A stretch of 64,000 bases of DNA, taken from Chryseobacterium mucoviscidosis (GTDB lineage Bacteria > Bacteroidota > Bacteroidia > Flavobacteriales > Weeksellaceae). Positions 24,413 through 34,003 of the stretch are shown here, in pieces. The number at the start of each line of letters is the position of its first letter. Position 1 is the stretch's first letter. Made by a program: the position numbers and the translations under genes. The notes under the pieces are model-generated. The model was not told the origin of the DNA and made no database searches. It saw only the letters and a program-made list of their open reading frames with translations. Location of the stretch: the NCBI RefSeq assembly GCF_002177115.1, contig NZ_MVAG01000080.1:31456-95455 (forward strand). The letters run 5' to 3'.

Positions 24413-25873
24413 ATGCAGTTAAATGATTTATTAAAAAGAATTCCGGTATTAGAAATTCATGGTGACGACAGCCGTGAAGTTTCAGAATTGGTATTCGACA
24501 GCAGAAAGGTTACGGAAAACTCCTTGTATATTGCAATGAGAGGGACGGTTGTGGATGGACATTCATTTATTGCATCTTCGGTGGAAAAAGGAGCCATAGC
24601 AATCGTTTGCGAAGAATTCCCTGAAAATATTAATGAAAATGCTACTTATATTAAAGTAAAAGACTCATCTAAAACTTTAGGACATTTAGCATCCAATTTC
24701 TACGGTAATCCTTCAGAAAAACTAAAATTAATCGGAGTAACAGGAACCAACGGAAAGACTTCTGTTTCTACCCTGCTTTTTGATGTATTTAAAAATTTAG
24801 GATATGATTCCGCTTTGCTTTCTACAGTTGAAATCAGAATCGGAGAAAAGATCATTCCGGCAACACATACCACTCCGGATGTTATTACCATCAATAAAAT
24901 TTTAGCTCAGGCGGTTGAAGAAGGGTGTGAATTCGCTTTTATGGAAGTAAGCTCCCACGGAATTGCCCAAAACAGAATTGAAGGACTTCACTTTAAAATT
25001 GCCGGATTTACCAATCTTACACACGATCATTTAGATTATCATAAAACGTTTGACGAATATCTGAAAACGAAAAAGAGATTTTTCGATCAGTTGGAAGATT
25101 CTGCGGTTGCCATCACCAATGTGGATGATAAGAACGGAAATGTGATGCTTCAGAACACAAAAGCCACAAAAAGATCTTATGCTTTGAAGACAATGGCAGA
25201 TTATCACGGAAAATTACTGGAAGTAGATTTCAACGGAATGCTGCTGAATTTCAACGGAAAAGAATTCTGGACAACACTCACCGGAAAATTCAATGTCTAC
25301 AACCTCTTATTGGTTTTCGGAATTGCTTCCGAGCTGGGTTTTGAATCAGACGAAATTTTACAGGCAATCAGCAGACTAAAAAGAGTGTCCGGAAGATTTG
25401 AGACCTTTAAATCAGACGGTGGAATTTTCTTCATCGTAGATTATGCACACACTCCGGATGCATTGGAAAACATTCTGGACAGCATTAATGATATCAGAAC
25501 AAAAAATGAAAGACTGATCACCGTTTTCGGATGCGGAGGCGACAGAGATCATTCAAAAAGACCTGAAATGGGAAATATTGCTACGAAAAAATCAACATTG
25601 GCAATCATCACTTCAGACAACCCGAGAACAGAAGATCCGGCAGCAATCATCAAAGAAATCGAAGCCGGTGTTGAACCTCAAAACTTCAGCAAGTACACTT
25701 CAATTCCGGACAGAAAAGAAGCCATCAAAATGGCAATAAAGTTTGCAGAACCGAAAGATATCGTTCTCGTAGCCGGAAAAGGACACGAAACCTATCAGGA
25801 AATAAACGGAGTGAAACATCATTTTGACGACAAAGAAACCATTAATGAACTTTGGAAATTAATGTCAAAATAA
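24413..25873 (+). CDS. murE: UDP-MurNAc-L-Ala-D-Glu:meso-diaminopimelate ligase MurE
   Basis: 486 residues. ATP-binding GVTGTNGKTSVS near 107-118, LTHDHLDYHKT near 202, and the DNPRTEDP motif near 402-409 that in MurE marks meso-diaminopimelate specificity. Adds the third residue of the peptidoglycan stem peptide in the cytoplasm. No murF follows, so that enzyme is encoded elsewhere. Confidence 0.97.
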   Translation: MQLNDLLKRIPVLEIHGDDSREVSELVFDSRKVTENSLYIAMRGTVVDGHSFIASSVEKGAIAIVCEEFPENINENATYIKVKDSSKTLGHLASNFYGNPSEKLKLIGVTGTNGKTSVSTLLFDVFKNLGYDSALLSTVEIRIGEKIIPATHTTPDVITINKILAQAVEEGCEFAFMEVSSHGIAQNRIEGLHFKIAGFTNLTHDHLDYHKTFDEYLKTKKRFFDQLEDSAVAITNVDDKNGNVMLQNTKATKRSYALKTMADYHGKLLEVDFNGMLLNFNGKEFWTTLTGKFNVYNLLLVFGIASELGFESDEILQAISRLKRVSGRFETFKSDGGIFFIVDYAHTPDALENILDSINDIRTKNERLITVFGCGGDRDHSKRPEMGNIATKKSTLAIITSDNPRTEDPAAIIKEIEAGVEPQNFSKYTSIPDRKEAIKMAIKFAEPKDIVLVAGKGHETYQEINGVKHHFDDKETINELWKLMSK

Positions 25874-25889
25874 GATATATTTAAAGTAA

Positions 25890-26255
25890 ATGAAAACCTC
25901 TAAAATCATATTAATAATTTCCGTCGTTTTTGGATTAGGATTGTTAATAGTTTTTCTTTTAAATAATTATTCTAAAAAGAAAATTAAGATTTTAGATTGT
26001 GAACAAACTTATGAACTCGACAATCCAAAGCTTGGTTATTTAGAGGTGTCAGAATCAAATGCAAAAGTTGATGTAGCAATTTGCCTTTGTGAAAAATATC
26101 TTGAGAATAAAGATAAAAAATATAAAAAAGAAATTTTAAAGTTATATAATGAGCCTTTTGGAGGGATTAGACTAACAATTAAAAATCCCGAGAAAAATAT
26201 TGATTCGTTATGCAAACACAGAAATAACGTTTTTAAAAAAATGTATAATCTTTAA
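25890..26255 (+). CDS. Small unknown membrane-anchored protein inside the dcw cluster
   Basis: 121 residues, not recognised. One TM helix near 5-26 ([19 protein letters not shown]), then a Lys-rich soluble part with three Cys ([18 protein letters not shown]) and a fourth near the end (LCKHRN). Codon use is clearly more AT-rich than in murE and mraY on either side, which points to a late insertion. It is 16 nt after murE and 17 nt before mraY, so it is co-transcribed. No function can be assigned. Confidence 0.6.
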   Translation: MKTSKIILIISVVFGLGLLIVFLLNNYSKKKIKILDCEQTYELDNPKLGYLEVSESNAKVDVAICLCEKYLENKDKKYKKEILKLYNEPFGGIRLTIKNPEKNIDSLCKHRNNVFKKMYNL

Positions 26256-26272
26256 GAACTGAAATAAAAGAA

Positions 26273-27514
26273 ATGTTATACTACCTATACGAATATTTAA
26301 CCAGCATGGGAATCCACGTTCCGGGATTGGGACTGTTGAAATACATCTCCTTCCGTGCAGGAATGGCGGTTCTGTTTTCTTTAACCATCGCTTTGGTGTA
26401 TGGAAAAAGAATCATCAACTATCTGAGAGCAAAACAGATGGGAGAACTGGTGCGTGATCTTGGTCTGGACGGGCAGAAACAAAAAGAAGGTACTCCTACA
26501 ATGGGAGGTCTTATCATCATTTTGGCAACCTTAATTCCCGTTTTGCTATTCACCAGAATCACAAACGTTTACATTGTTCTTCTGATTGTTTCCGTGATAT
26601 GGATGGGTGCCATAGGTTTTCTGGATGATTATTTAAAAAAGATCAAAAAAAACAAAGACGGTTTAAGTGGTAAATTCAAAATTGTTGGACAGGTCGGATT
26701 AGGGCTAATCGTCGGAGTTACCATGTATTTTCATCCCGATATTACCGTAAAAAGAAAATATGCAGATGCAAAAGTGGTAAACAGAAATAATGTAGAGCAA
26801 AACTTTATGCCGACCGAAAAAATAACCGTTTCTACCGTTCCCTTTGCTAAAAACAATGAGTTCGATTACAGCGGAATTCTGTTTTGGATGAACGATAAAG
26901 ATGCCCACGAATGGGCTTGGATTGTTTTTATCCCAATTGTAATTTTCATCGTAACGGCTGTTTCGAACGGAGCCAATATTACCGACGGAATTGATGGTCT
27001 TGCCGCAGGAACCAGTACTGTTATTTTATTAACACTCGGATTGTTTGCCTATCTTTCAGGAAACATCATCTTTGCTGATTATCTGAATATTATGTTCCTT
27101 CCAAACATGGGTGAAACCACCATATTCGTGGTCGCAATGGTAGGAGCCGTAATCGGATTCTTCTGGTACAACACCTATCCTGCTCAGGTTTTCATGGGCG
27201 ACACCGGAAGTCTGATGTTAGGCGGAGTTATTGCCGTTTTAGCGATTATTTTAAGAAAAGAACTCATGATTCCTGTACTTTGCGGAATTTTCCTGATCGA
27301 AAATATTTCCGTGATGCTTCAGGTTGTCGTTTTTAAATACAGAAAAAGAAAATTCGGGTTGGAATATGCCCAAAACAATAGACTATTCAGAATGTCCCCT
27401 TTACATCACCATTATCAGAAGGGAGGCTTTCATGAGAGTAAAATAGTGAACAGAATGATCATCATCGGAGTAATGCTGGCAATTGTATGCCTGATAACCC
27501 TGAAGATGAGATAG
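26273..27514 (+). CDS. mraY: Phospho-MurNAc-pentapeptide transferase MraY
   Basis: 413 residues, about 50 longer than the E. coli enzyme. Ten or so TM helices; signature [19 protein letters not shown] near 119-137, [15 protein letters not shown] near 232-246, and the catalytic/HHH region [11 protein letters not shown] near 373-383. The extra length is a hydrophilic insertion near residues 160-205 ([18 protein letters not shown]), typical for Bacteroidota. Makes lipid I at the inner membrane. Confidence 0.96.
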   Translation: MLYYLYEYLTSMGIHVPGLGLLKYISFRAGMAVLFSLTIALVYGKRIINYLRAKQMGELVRDLGLDGQKQKEGTPTMGGLIIILATLIPVLLFTRITNVYIVLLIVSVIWMGAIGFLDDYLKKIKKNKDGLSGKFKIVGQVGLGLIVGVTMYFHPDITVKRKYADAKVVNRNNVEQNFMPTEKITVSTVPFAKNNEFDYSGILFWMNDKDAHEWAWIVFIPIVIFIVTAVSNGANITDGIDGLAAGTSTVILLTLGLFAYLSGNIIFADYLNIMFLPNMGETTIFVVAMVGAVIGFFWYNTYPAQVFMGDTGSLMLGGVIAVLAIILRKELMIPVLCGIFLIENISVMLQVVVFKYRKRKFGLEYAQNNRLFRMSPLHHHYQKGGFHESKIVNRMIIIGVMLAIVCLITLKMR

Positions 27515-27579
27515 AAAATTAATTTAAAAACTGGATGATTTACCTAAGTGAAAAATTCAGTCATTAAATCAAAAATTAT

Positions 27580-28917
27580 ATGAAAATAGTTGTTTTAGGA
27601 GGAGGAGAAAGTGGTTGCGGAGCTGCCTATCTGGCAAAAAAGAAAGGAATGGAAGTTTTTCTTTCCGATAAAGGTGCCATCAAGGATAACTACAGACAGT
27701 TTCTGAACGAGAATGAAATTGAATTCGAAGAAGGAAGCCACGATGAAGAAAGAATTTTAAACGCCGACTGGATTGTAAAAAGTCCGGGAATTCCGAAAAA
27801 GGCAGAAATGATTCAGAAAATTAACGAGAAAGGAATAAGACTTTCTTCTGAAATTGAATTTGCTTCGGAATTTACAGATGCGAAAATCATCGCCATCACA
27901 GGAAGCAACGGAAAAACAACAACAACGTCTCTCATCTACTACATCCTGAAAAACGACGGATTAAACGTAGGTTTAGGCGGAAATATCGGGTACAGCTTTG
28001 CAAAGCAGGTTGCCGATGAAAACCATGAATATTATGTTCTGGAAGTAAGCTCTTTCCAGTTGGACGATATTCAGAATTTCAGACCGTATATTTCTTTATT
28101 GTTGAATTTGTCACAGGATCATCTGGATCAGTACAATTATAACTATGAAGAATATGCTCTGGCTAAATTCAGAATAACGGAGAATCAGGAAAATGACAAC
28201 TTCTTCATCTACAATAAAGATGATGAAATGAGCAAAAATATTCTTGAAAAATTAGAAATTAAAGCGAAAATGATTCCTTTCTCCACCAAAGAAAAACTGG
28301 AAGAAGGAGGTTTCATTAACGGCGATACCATTGAGGTAAAAATGAAAGATAACTTCTCAATGAAAATTGATGAATTATCTCTTCTGGGAACGCACAATGT
28401 TGCCAACAGCTTAGCCGCGTCAATTGCCGGTAAAATATTGGAAATCAATAATGAAAGCATAAGAAATTCATTAATGACTTTTCAGGCGGTTGAACACAGA
28501 CTGGAGCTTGTGACTGAAATTGAGGGTGTAAAATACATCAACGACAGCAAGGCAACCAATGTTAATGCAACGTATTACGCTTTAGAAAGTATGAAAACTC
28601 CGACCGTTTGGATTGTAGGAGGTTTAGATAAAGGTAATGACTATACTGAAATTGAAGAATTAGTCAAAAGAAAAGTAAAAGCAATTATCTGCTTAGGAAT
28701 TGATAATGAAAAGATTATCAACTTCTTTAAAGACAAAAAAGAATTTATTTACGACACGTCGAGCATGGAAAAAGCAGTGGAAATCTCAAAATCTCTCGCT
28801 GAAAAAGGAGATACGGTTTTACTGTCTCCGTGCTGTGCAAGTTTTGATTTATTCAAAAACTATGAAGACAGAGGTCATCAGTTTAAAGAGCAGGTATTAA
28901 AAGCCAATGGCAATTAG
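27580..28917 (+). CDS. murD: UDP-MurNAc-L-alanine:D-glutamate ligase MurD
   Basis: 445 residues. N-terminal Rossmann-like GGGESGCGAAYLAKK, ATP-binding ITGSNGKTTTTSLI near 107-120, NLSQDHLDQY near 177, INDSKATNVNAT near 318, and SPCCASFDLF near 420. Adds D-Glu to UDP-MurNAc-Ala. The C-terminal codons run into a short repeat (AAAAGCCAATGGCAATTAGC), so the last residues KANGN are repeat-derived. Confidence 0.96.
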   Translation: MKIVVLGGGESGCGAAYLAKKKGMEVFLSDKGAIKDNYRQFLNENEIEFEEGSHDEERILNADWIVKSPGIPKKAEMIQKINEKGIRLSSEIEFASEFTDAKIIAITGSNGKTTTTSLIYYILKNDGLNVGLGGNIGYSFAKQVADENHEYYVLEVSSFQLDDIQNFRPYISLLLNLSQDHLDQYNYNYEEYALAKFRITENQENDNFFIYNKDDEMSKNILEKLEIKAKMIPFSTKEKLEEGGFINGDTIEVKMKDNFSMKIDELSLLGTHNVANSLAASIAGKILEINNESIRNSLMTFQAVEHRLELVTEIEGVKYINDSKATNVNATYYALESMKTPTVWIVGGLDKGNDYTEIEELVKRKVKAIICLGIDNEKIINFFKDKKEFIYDTSSMEKAVEISKSLAEKGDTVLLSPCCASFDLFKNYEDRGHQFKEQVLKANGN

Positions 28918-28939
28918 CCAAAAGCCAACAGCATTATAT

Positions 28940-30178
28940 ATGAACGAACAAGACACAGAAAACAGATTTGAATTCCTGAAGGGCGATAAAGTACTTTGGA
29001 TGGTCATTCTTGTGATCTCCATTTTCTCTATTTTCCCGGTTTATTCTGCAAGTTCGAATCTGGAATATATCGTCAACAACGGGACCACAACCGGTCACGT
29101 TATCAAACATATGTTCTTCGTGGTCTTAGGTTTGGGAATCATGAGAGTAGTCGGAATGGTAAAATACGAATACATCGGAAAACTCAGCAGCATCATGCTT
29201 GGTTTAATGGTTATTTTACTGATTGTCACCATGTTCACAGGACAGACCATTGATGGAGCCAGTGCTTCACGATGGCTGAAAATTCCCGGAACGCCGATTT
29301 CATTCCAGCCGTCTTCCTTTGCTTTTTTAATGCTGATTATTTATCTGTGCAGATATTTAACCAAGAAAATAACGCGGGAACGGCTTCCGATTGAGAACAT
29401 CATGTACATCTTCGGTCCCATTCTGCTGGTTTTTGTTTTGGTAGCAAAAGATAATGGTTCAACGGCGTTGATGATTTTAATGGTTTCGGTGATTGTGCTC
29501 GTTATCGGACAGTTACACTGGAAGTACATTGCAGGATTTATTTCTGCATCATTCATTGCAATTGTTTTGTTTTTACTGGTGGCTTTAAACACAAACCTAA
29601 TCGGAGGAAACCGTGTTCACACGTGGATGAGTCGTATTGAAACCTTTACATCCAGCAAAGCAAAAACAGCCGATGTGGATGACGAAAGTGTAAAAGCTAA
29701 AAATTATCAGGTGATGATGGCAAAAGCAGCTATCGTACACGGCGGAGTTACAGGAATGGGACCCGGCAAAAGTGCTTTAAAACAAATGCTTCCGCAGTCT
29801 GCCTCCGACTTCATTTTCGCCGTGATTGTAGAAGAATACGGAGTGATCGGAGCGGTTTTTCTGGTAAGTTTATATTTAATCATGATTATCCGTATCGTAA
29901 TGATAGCCAGCAAGATGCCCGCATTTTTCGGCTCTTTGCTCGTTCTCAGCCTCGGAGTAATGATTTTTATACAACTTTCTGTAAATATTGCAGTTGCCGT
30001 CAATTTAATCCCTGTTACAGGGCAACCGCTGCCTTTAATAAGTTACGGAGGAACCTCAATGTTGGTAACATATTTGCAGTTAGGAATTATTTTAAACATA
30101 AGCTCCAGAATTCAGATTTACGATGAAGAAGGAATGGGCAAAAAACAAAGCATAGCAGAGATTAACGACATTGCTTAA
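28940..30178 (+). CDS. ftsW: Septal peptidoglycan polymerase FtsW (SEDS family)
   Basis: 412 residues from ATG 28940 (MNEQDTENRFEFLKGDKV). An in-frame ATG at 28907 would add 11 residues, but these are encoded by the repeat at the end of murD and are unlikely to be native. About nine TM helices; the conserved SEDS motifs DGASASRWLKIPG near 105, FQPSSFAFLM near 121, and the C-terminal PVTGQPLPLISYGGTSML near 366-383 are all present. Works with FtsI. Confidence 0.95.
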   Translation: MNEQDTENRFEFLKGDKVLWMVILVISIFSIFPVYSASSNLEYIVNNGTTTGHVIKHMFFVVLGLGIMRVVGMVKYEYIGKLSSIMLGLMVILLIVTMFTGQTIDGASASRWLKIPGTPISFQPSSFAFLMLIIYLCRYLTKKITRERLPIENIMYIFGPILLVFVLVAKDNGSTALMILMVSVIVLVIGQLHWKYIAGFISASFIAIVLFLLVALNTNLIGGNRVHTWMSRIETFTSSKAKTADVDDESVKAKNYQVMMAKAAIVHGGVTGMGPGKSALKQMLPQSASDFIFAVIVEEYGVIGAVFLVSLYLIMIIRIVMIASKMPAFFGSLLVLSLGVMIFIQLSVNIAVAVNLIPVTGQPLPLISYGGTSMLVTYLQLGIILNISSRIQIYDEEGMGKKQSIAEINDIA

Positions 30179-30212
30179 GATAAAAAAAGAATATAAAAAG
30201 ATTTAAACAGAA

Positions 30213-31373
30213 ATGAATAGTCAATCAGCAGATAGCCAAAAATCAAAATCCATCCGCGTTTTATTATCCGGAGGAGGAACAGGAGGACACATCTTTCCTG
30301 CTATTGCTATTGCGGACGAAATCAGAAAAAGATTTCCCGATGCTGAATTTTTGTTCATAGGAGCCAACGGAAAAATGGAAATGGAAAAAGTTCCGCAGGC
30401 AGGTTATAAAATCGAAGGAATTGATATTTCCGGAATCAACAGAGGAAATCTTCTGTCGAATCTAGGATTGCCTTTTAAAATTTTAAAAAGTTTATCCAAA
30501 TCGAAGAAGATTATTAAAAGTTTCGCTCCGGATTTTGCCGTGGGAACAGGAGGTTTCGCAAGCGGACCGGCTTTGTACGAGGCAAGTAAACTGGGAATTC
30601 CTATTTTTATTCAGGAACAGAATGCTCATGCAGGAGTTACGAATAAAATTTTAAGTAAAAAAGCAAAAGCCGTATTCACCGCCTATCCGAAAGTGGAAGG
30701 ATTTCCGGCTGAAAAAATAAAATTTCTGGGGAATCCGATTCGGGAGAATATCATTTCGGGAATGCAGGAAACCACTCAGGCAAAAGAAAAAATGGGCTTG
30801 GATAAAGATAAACTGACGATTTTATCTGTCGGAGGATCTTTAGGTTCAAGAACATTAAATAACGGATGGAAAGACAATCTGGAAAACCTTAAAGAAAAAG
30901 GATACCAGTTGATCTGGCAAACCGGAAAATTGGATTATAAGGAAATTGTTGATAGTTGGCAGTTGGCAGTTGATGGAAAGACAAACGACCAGCAACTATC
31001 AACCAACAACCAAATACAAATTAAGGAATTTATAAAAGACATGGAAACAGCCTATTCTGCAGCAGATGTCATTGTTTCCAGAGCAGGAGCAATTGCCATT
31101 TCAGAGTTGGCGGTTGCGCAGAAGCCGGTGTTATTGGTTCCCTTCCCTTTTGCAGCGGAAGACCATCAAACCAAAAACGCAATAAATCTGGTTGAAAAAA
31201 ATGCAGCCCGAATGGTAAAAGACTCTGAAATGCAGGAAAAATTCTGGAATACCCTTTCAGAAATATGCGAAAATGAAAAAGTAAGAAAAGAAATGTCTGA
31301 AAATCTGAAATATTTTGCCAAACCAAATGCAGCAAAAGAGATTGTAGACGAGATTTTTAAAGTGATAAAATAA
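30213..31373 (+). CDS. murG: UDP-GlcNAc:lipid I N-acetylglucosaminyltransferase MurG
   Basis: 386 residues. GGGTGGHIFPAIAIADEI near 20-37, ELR-like NGKMEMEKVP, FIQEQNAHAGVTNK near 131-144, GGSLGSRTLN near 207-216, and donor-binding SRAGAIAISELA near 290-301. Forms lipid II. Residues about 250-267 (DSWQLAVDGKTNDQQLSTNN) are encoded by an in-frame palindromic repeat (30948-31003) and have no counterpart in other MurG proteins I know; they sit in a surface loop before EFIKDMETAYSAAD. The stop overlaps the next ATG by one base. Confidence 0.95.
   Translation: MNSQSADSQKSKSIRVLLSGGGTGGHIFPAIAIADEIRKRFPDAEFLFIGANGKMEMEKVPQAGYKIEGIDISGINRGNLLSNLGLPFKILKSLSKSKKIIKSFAPDFAVGTGGFASGPALYEASKLGIPIFIQEQNAHAGVTNKILSKKAKAVFTAYPKVEGFPAEKIKFLGNPIRENIISGMQETTQAKEKMGLDKDKLTILSVGGSLGSRTLNNGWKDNLENLKEKGYQLIWQTGKLDYKEIVDSWQLAVDGKTNDQQLSTNNQIQIKEFIKDMETAYSAADVIVSRAGAIAISELAVAQKPVLLVPFPFAAEDHQTKNAINLVEKNAARMVKDSEMQEKFWNTLSEICENEKVRKEMSENLKYFAKPNAAKEIVDEIFKVIK
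30948..31003. repeat. Palindromic repeat inserted in frame inside murG
   Basis: GTTGATAGTTG (30948-30958) is exactly inverted as CAACTATCAAC (30993-31003), with GGCAGTTGGCAGTTGATGG words between. The same word style is seen in intergenic repeats of related genomes, but here the frame is kept open. Confidence 0.75.
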
Positions 31374-32023
31374 TGCCACGCGAGCTTTCTACATATAGAA
31401 AATTCATTTACGAAGATGATGCTTTAGAATTAATAAAAATTCTGGAAGAGAATCATATTGCTTATGAATTGGCAAATAATTCTTCACAATTAGACTCCAG
31501 TTTTGGAGGCGATATAAACACAAAACAGTTTGAATTAAAAATTCAAAAAGAAGATTTTAGTCAGGTCGAGAAATTAGAAGAAGATTTAGTTAAAAAAGAA
31601 ATTGAAAATGTAGATCAAGACTATTACCTTTTTGATTCTTCTGATGAAGAACTGATTGAAATTGTAACAAAAAAAGAAGAATGGAACAAATTTGATTATT
31701 TACTCGCTCAAAAAATATTAAAACAAAGAGGAAAGGAAATTAGCCCGGAACTTTTAAATGTGATAAATAAACAAAGAATTAAAGATCTTTCAACTCAGGA
31801 AGAAAGTCCGACTTGGTTAATAATAATCGGATACACTTCTGCCTTTTTTGCCGGATTTTTAGGTGTATTTGTTGGAGCTTATTTAATGTATTATAAAAAA
31901 GCTTTACCAAATGGTGATAGAATTTATGGCTTTACTAAAAAAGACAGAAGCCACGGACAAAACATTCTAATTATCTCTGCAATAGCTTTTTTTGTATGGA
32001 TTGGAATAAAACTTTTTAGTTAA
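31373..32023 (+). CDS. Unknown protein with DUF2007-like N-terminus and two TM helices
   Basis: 216 residues. The N-terminal ~75 residues (RKFIYEDDALELIKILEENHIAYELANNS) resemble the DUF2007 putative signal-transducing fold. A helical middle (LLAQKILKQRGKEISPELLNVINKQR) follows, then TM helices near 140-162 (SAFFAGFLGVFVGAYLM) and 197-214. AT-rich, like the small gene at 25890. It starts on the last base of the murG stop and ends 10 nt before murC, so it is part of the operon. No known role in division. Confidence 0.65.
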   Translation: MPRELSTYRKFIYEDDALELIKILEENHIAYELANNSSQLDSSFGGDINTKQFELKIQKEDFSQVEKLEEDLVKKEIENVDQDYYLFDSSDEELIEIVTKKEEWNKFDYLLAQKILKQRGKEISPELLNVINKQRIKDLSTQEESPTWLIIIGYTSAFFAGFLGVFVGAYLMYYKKALPNGDRIYGFTKKDRSHGQNILIISAIAFFVWIGIKLFS

Positions 32024-32033
32024 ATTATAATAA

Positions 32034-33392
32034 ATGAACAATTTAGAAACATATCAAAATTTTTACTTCGTTGGGATCGGAGGGATCGGGATGAGTGCTT
32101 TGGCGCGCTATTTCCATGCTTCGGGCAAGAAAGTTTCAGGCTACGATAAAACCAACACCAAACTTACTCAGACTTTAATGAGCGAGGGAATTGATATTGT
32201 TTTTGAAGATGTTATTGATGAAAAAATCTCTTCGCTTCAGAAAGAACATACATTAGTTATTTACACTCCGGCGATTAAGAAACTGGACATTTTAGATTAT
32301 TTCAACAACAATGGGTTTGAAGTATTAAAACGTGCAAAAGTTTTAGGGTTAATCACGGAAAATACAGACTGCATTGCTGTTGCCGGAACTCACGGAAAGA
32401 CAACCACTTCCACTCTGGTTTCACACCTGTGCAAAGAAGCAGATTTGCCTTTTTCATGTTTTCTGGGAGGAATTTCTGAGAATTTTAAGTCAAATTTCCT
32501 CTACAACGGCTCACAATATTCCGTTGTGGAAGCAGATGAATACGACAGAAGCTTTCTAAACCTTTCTCCGGATTGGGCCGTTATTACTTCCACCGATGCG
32601 GATCATCTGGATATTTACGGAGATAAAAATACCATTGAAGAAGGATTCAGACAGTTTGCAGCTTTGGTTCCTGAAGACAAACAGCTTTTTGTAAGAAAAG
32701 GAATTGAAATCGGAAGACCTCATCAAACCTACGCTGTAAACGAAGTGGCTGATTATTATTCAGATAACCTGAGAATGGAGCATGATAAAATTTATTTTGA
32801 TTTCCATACGCCAAACGAAACGGTAAAAGATTTTGTCTGGGAAATTCCGGGAATTCACAACGTAGAAAATGCAACCGTTGCGTTGGCTATTTTAAACAGT
32901 TTAGGAGTAGATTTCGAAACACTGAAAAAAGCAATTGCCAATTTCAAAGGAATTAAAAGAAGATATACAAAACACATCTACGAAAACGGTAAAATTTACA
33001 TCGACGATTATGCACATCATCCAACAGAAATTAATGCGGTGATGGGTTCAATCCGGACATTTTACCCTGAAAAGAAATTATTGGTCGTTTTCCAACCTCA
33101 TCTTTTCAGCAGAACAAGAGATTTTGCAGACGGATTCGCAGAAAGTTTAAGTAAAGCTGATGAACTGATTTTGCTTGATATTTATCCGGCAAGAGAACTT
33201 CAGGAAAATTTTGAAGGAATCACTTCCGATTGGTTACTGGAAAAAGTTAATTTAGATAAAAAAGAAGTTTCAACATTAAGCGAAGCTTTCAGCAAAATAA
33301 AAGAAAAAGATTTTGACATTCTCCTTACAGTAGGGGCAGGAAATATAGACACGCTATATGATCCCGTCTGTGATTGGATAGAGAGAATTTAA
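32034..33392 (+). CDS. murC: UDP-MurNAc:L-alanine ligase MurC
   Basis: 452 residues. N-terminal GIGGIGMSALARYFHASG near 15-32, ATP-binding AGTHGKTTTSTL near 116-127, EADEYDRSFLNL near 171-182, DYAHHPTEI near 323-331, and FQPHLFSRTRDF near 346-357. First Mur ligase of the pathway. The next gene of the cluster, ftsQ, is separated from it by the GxxExxY element. Confidence 0.97.
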   Translation: MNNLETYQNFYFVGIGGIGMSALARYFHASGKKVSGYDKTNTKLTQTLMSEGIDIVFEDVIDEKISSLQKEHTLVIYTPAIKKLDILDYFNNNGFEVLKRAKVLGLITENTDCIAVAGTHGKTTTSTLVSHLCKEADLPFSCFLGGISENFKSNFLYNGSQYSVVEADEYDRSFLNLSPDWAVITSTDADHLDIYGDKNTIEEGFRQFAALVPEDKQLFVRKGIEIGRPHQTYAVNEVADYYSDNLRMEHDKIYFDFHTPNETVKDFVWEIPGIHNVENATVALAILNSLGVDFETLKKAIANFKGIKRRYTKHIYENGKIYIDDYAHHPTEINAVMGSIRTFYPEKKLLVVFQPHLFSRTRDFADGFAESLSKADELILLDIYPARELQENFEGITSDWLLEKVNLDKKEVSTLSEAFSKIKEKDFDILLTVGAGNIDTLYDPVCDWIERI

Positions 33393-33440
33393 TTAATATA
33401 ACGCAACGGACACAAAGAATTTTTTGAAAACACGAAAATT

Positions 33441-33484
33441 TGTTCGCAAAGGCGTTTCACTCAGCAAATGATAGCTGAAAATAT
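33441..33484 (+). repeat. Left 44-bp inverted repeat of the GxxExxY cassette
   Basis: Starts TGTTCGCAAAGGCGTTTCAC and is the exact reverse complement of 33891-33934; the match stops sharply at both sides. Confidence 0.9.
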
Positions 33485-33509
33485 CATTTCAGAGTAAATA
33501 AAACACACA

Positions 33510-33887
33510 ATGACAGAAAATGAAATTTCAAATATTGTTTTTGATGCAGGGATGAAAGTGCACCGAAAACTGGGAATCGGACTTTATGAAAATGTTTATG
33601 AGCAATGTTTAATTCACGAGTTAAAAAATAGCGGATTGAACATTGAAAGTCAAAAAGATATTAGTGTCAATTATGAAGGTTTAATTATTGAGAAAGCATT
33701 CAGAGTTGACTTATTAATTGAAAATAAAGTAATTATAGAAATAAAAGCAGTTCCGGAAATTAATAAATATCATTTTTTCCAAATTCTTAATTATTTAAGA
33801 ACTACAGAAATGAAATTAGGGATGATTTTAAATTTTCATTCTACCTTATTTAAAGATGGAGTAAAAAGAGCAGTAAACAAATTATAA
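33510..33887 (+). CDS. GxxExxY protein (PD-(D/E)XK-like small nuclease fold)
   Basis: 125 residues. The family signature GxxExxY is GLYENVY (residues 23-29) in KLGIGLYENVYEQCLIHEL. A PD-(D/E)XK-like core follows: Asp in RVDLLIEN (near 69) and ExK in VIIEIKAV (near 78-80), then INKYHFFQILNYLRTTEMKLGMILNF. Family members are small predicted nucleic-acid-processing proteins that are common in Bacteroidota and cyanobacteria, with no settled function. The gene ends 3 nt before the right 44-bp repeat. AT-rich relative to murC and ftsQ. Confidence 0.85.
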   Translation: MTENEISNIVFDAGMKVHRKLGIGLYENVYEQCLIHELKNSGLNIESQKDISVNYEGLIIEKAFRVDLLIENKVIIEIKAVPEINKYHFFQILNYLRTTEMKLGMILNFHSTLFKDGVKRAVNKL

Positions 33888-33890
33888 AAA

Positions 33891-33934
33891 ATATTTTCAG
33901 CTATCATTTGCTGAGTGAAACGCCTTTGCGAACA
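33891..33934 (+). repeat. Right 44-bp inverted repeat of the GxxExxY cassette
   Basis: Exact reverse complement of 33441-33484, beginning 3 nt after the GxxExxY stop codon. RNA across the cassette would fold into a 44-bp stem with the gene as loop. Confidence 0.9.
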
Positions 33935-34003
33935 TAAAAATAAAAAGCAAGAATTTAAAGAAAAACCTTGCGCCCGTAGCGTTAAAAAAGCTAAAAAACA
34001 AAA

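Larger units (their letters stand above)
33400..33983. mobile_element. GxxExxY-gene cassette with nested inverted repeats
   Basis: The outer ends are related inverted sequences: AACGCAACGGACACAAAG (33400-33417) and, on the other strand, AACGCTACGGGCGCAAGG (33966-33983). Inside them lie perfect 44-bp inverted repeats at 33441-33484 and 33891-33934 that tightly bracket one gene of the GxxExxY family. The cassette separates murC from ftsQ. A related outer-end fragment is seen at 18279. There is no transposase, so it would need one in trans, or it moves by another route. Confidence 0.65.
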
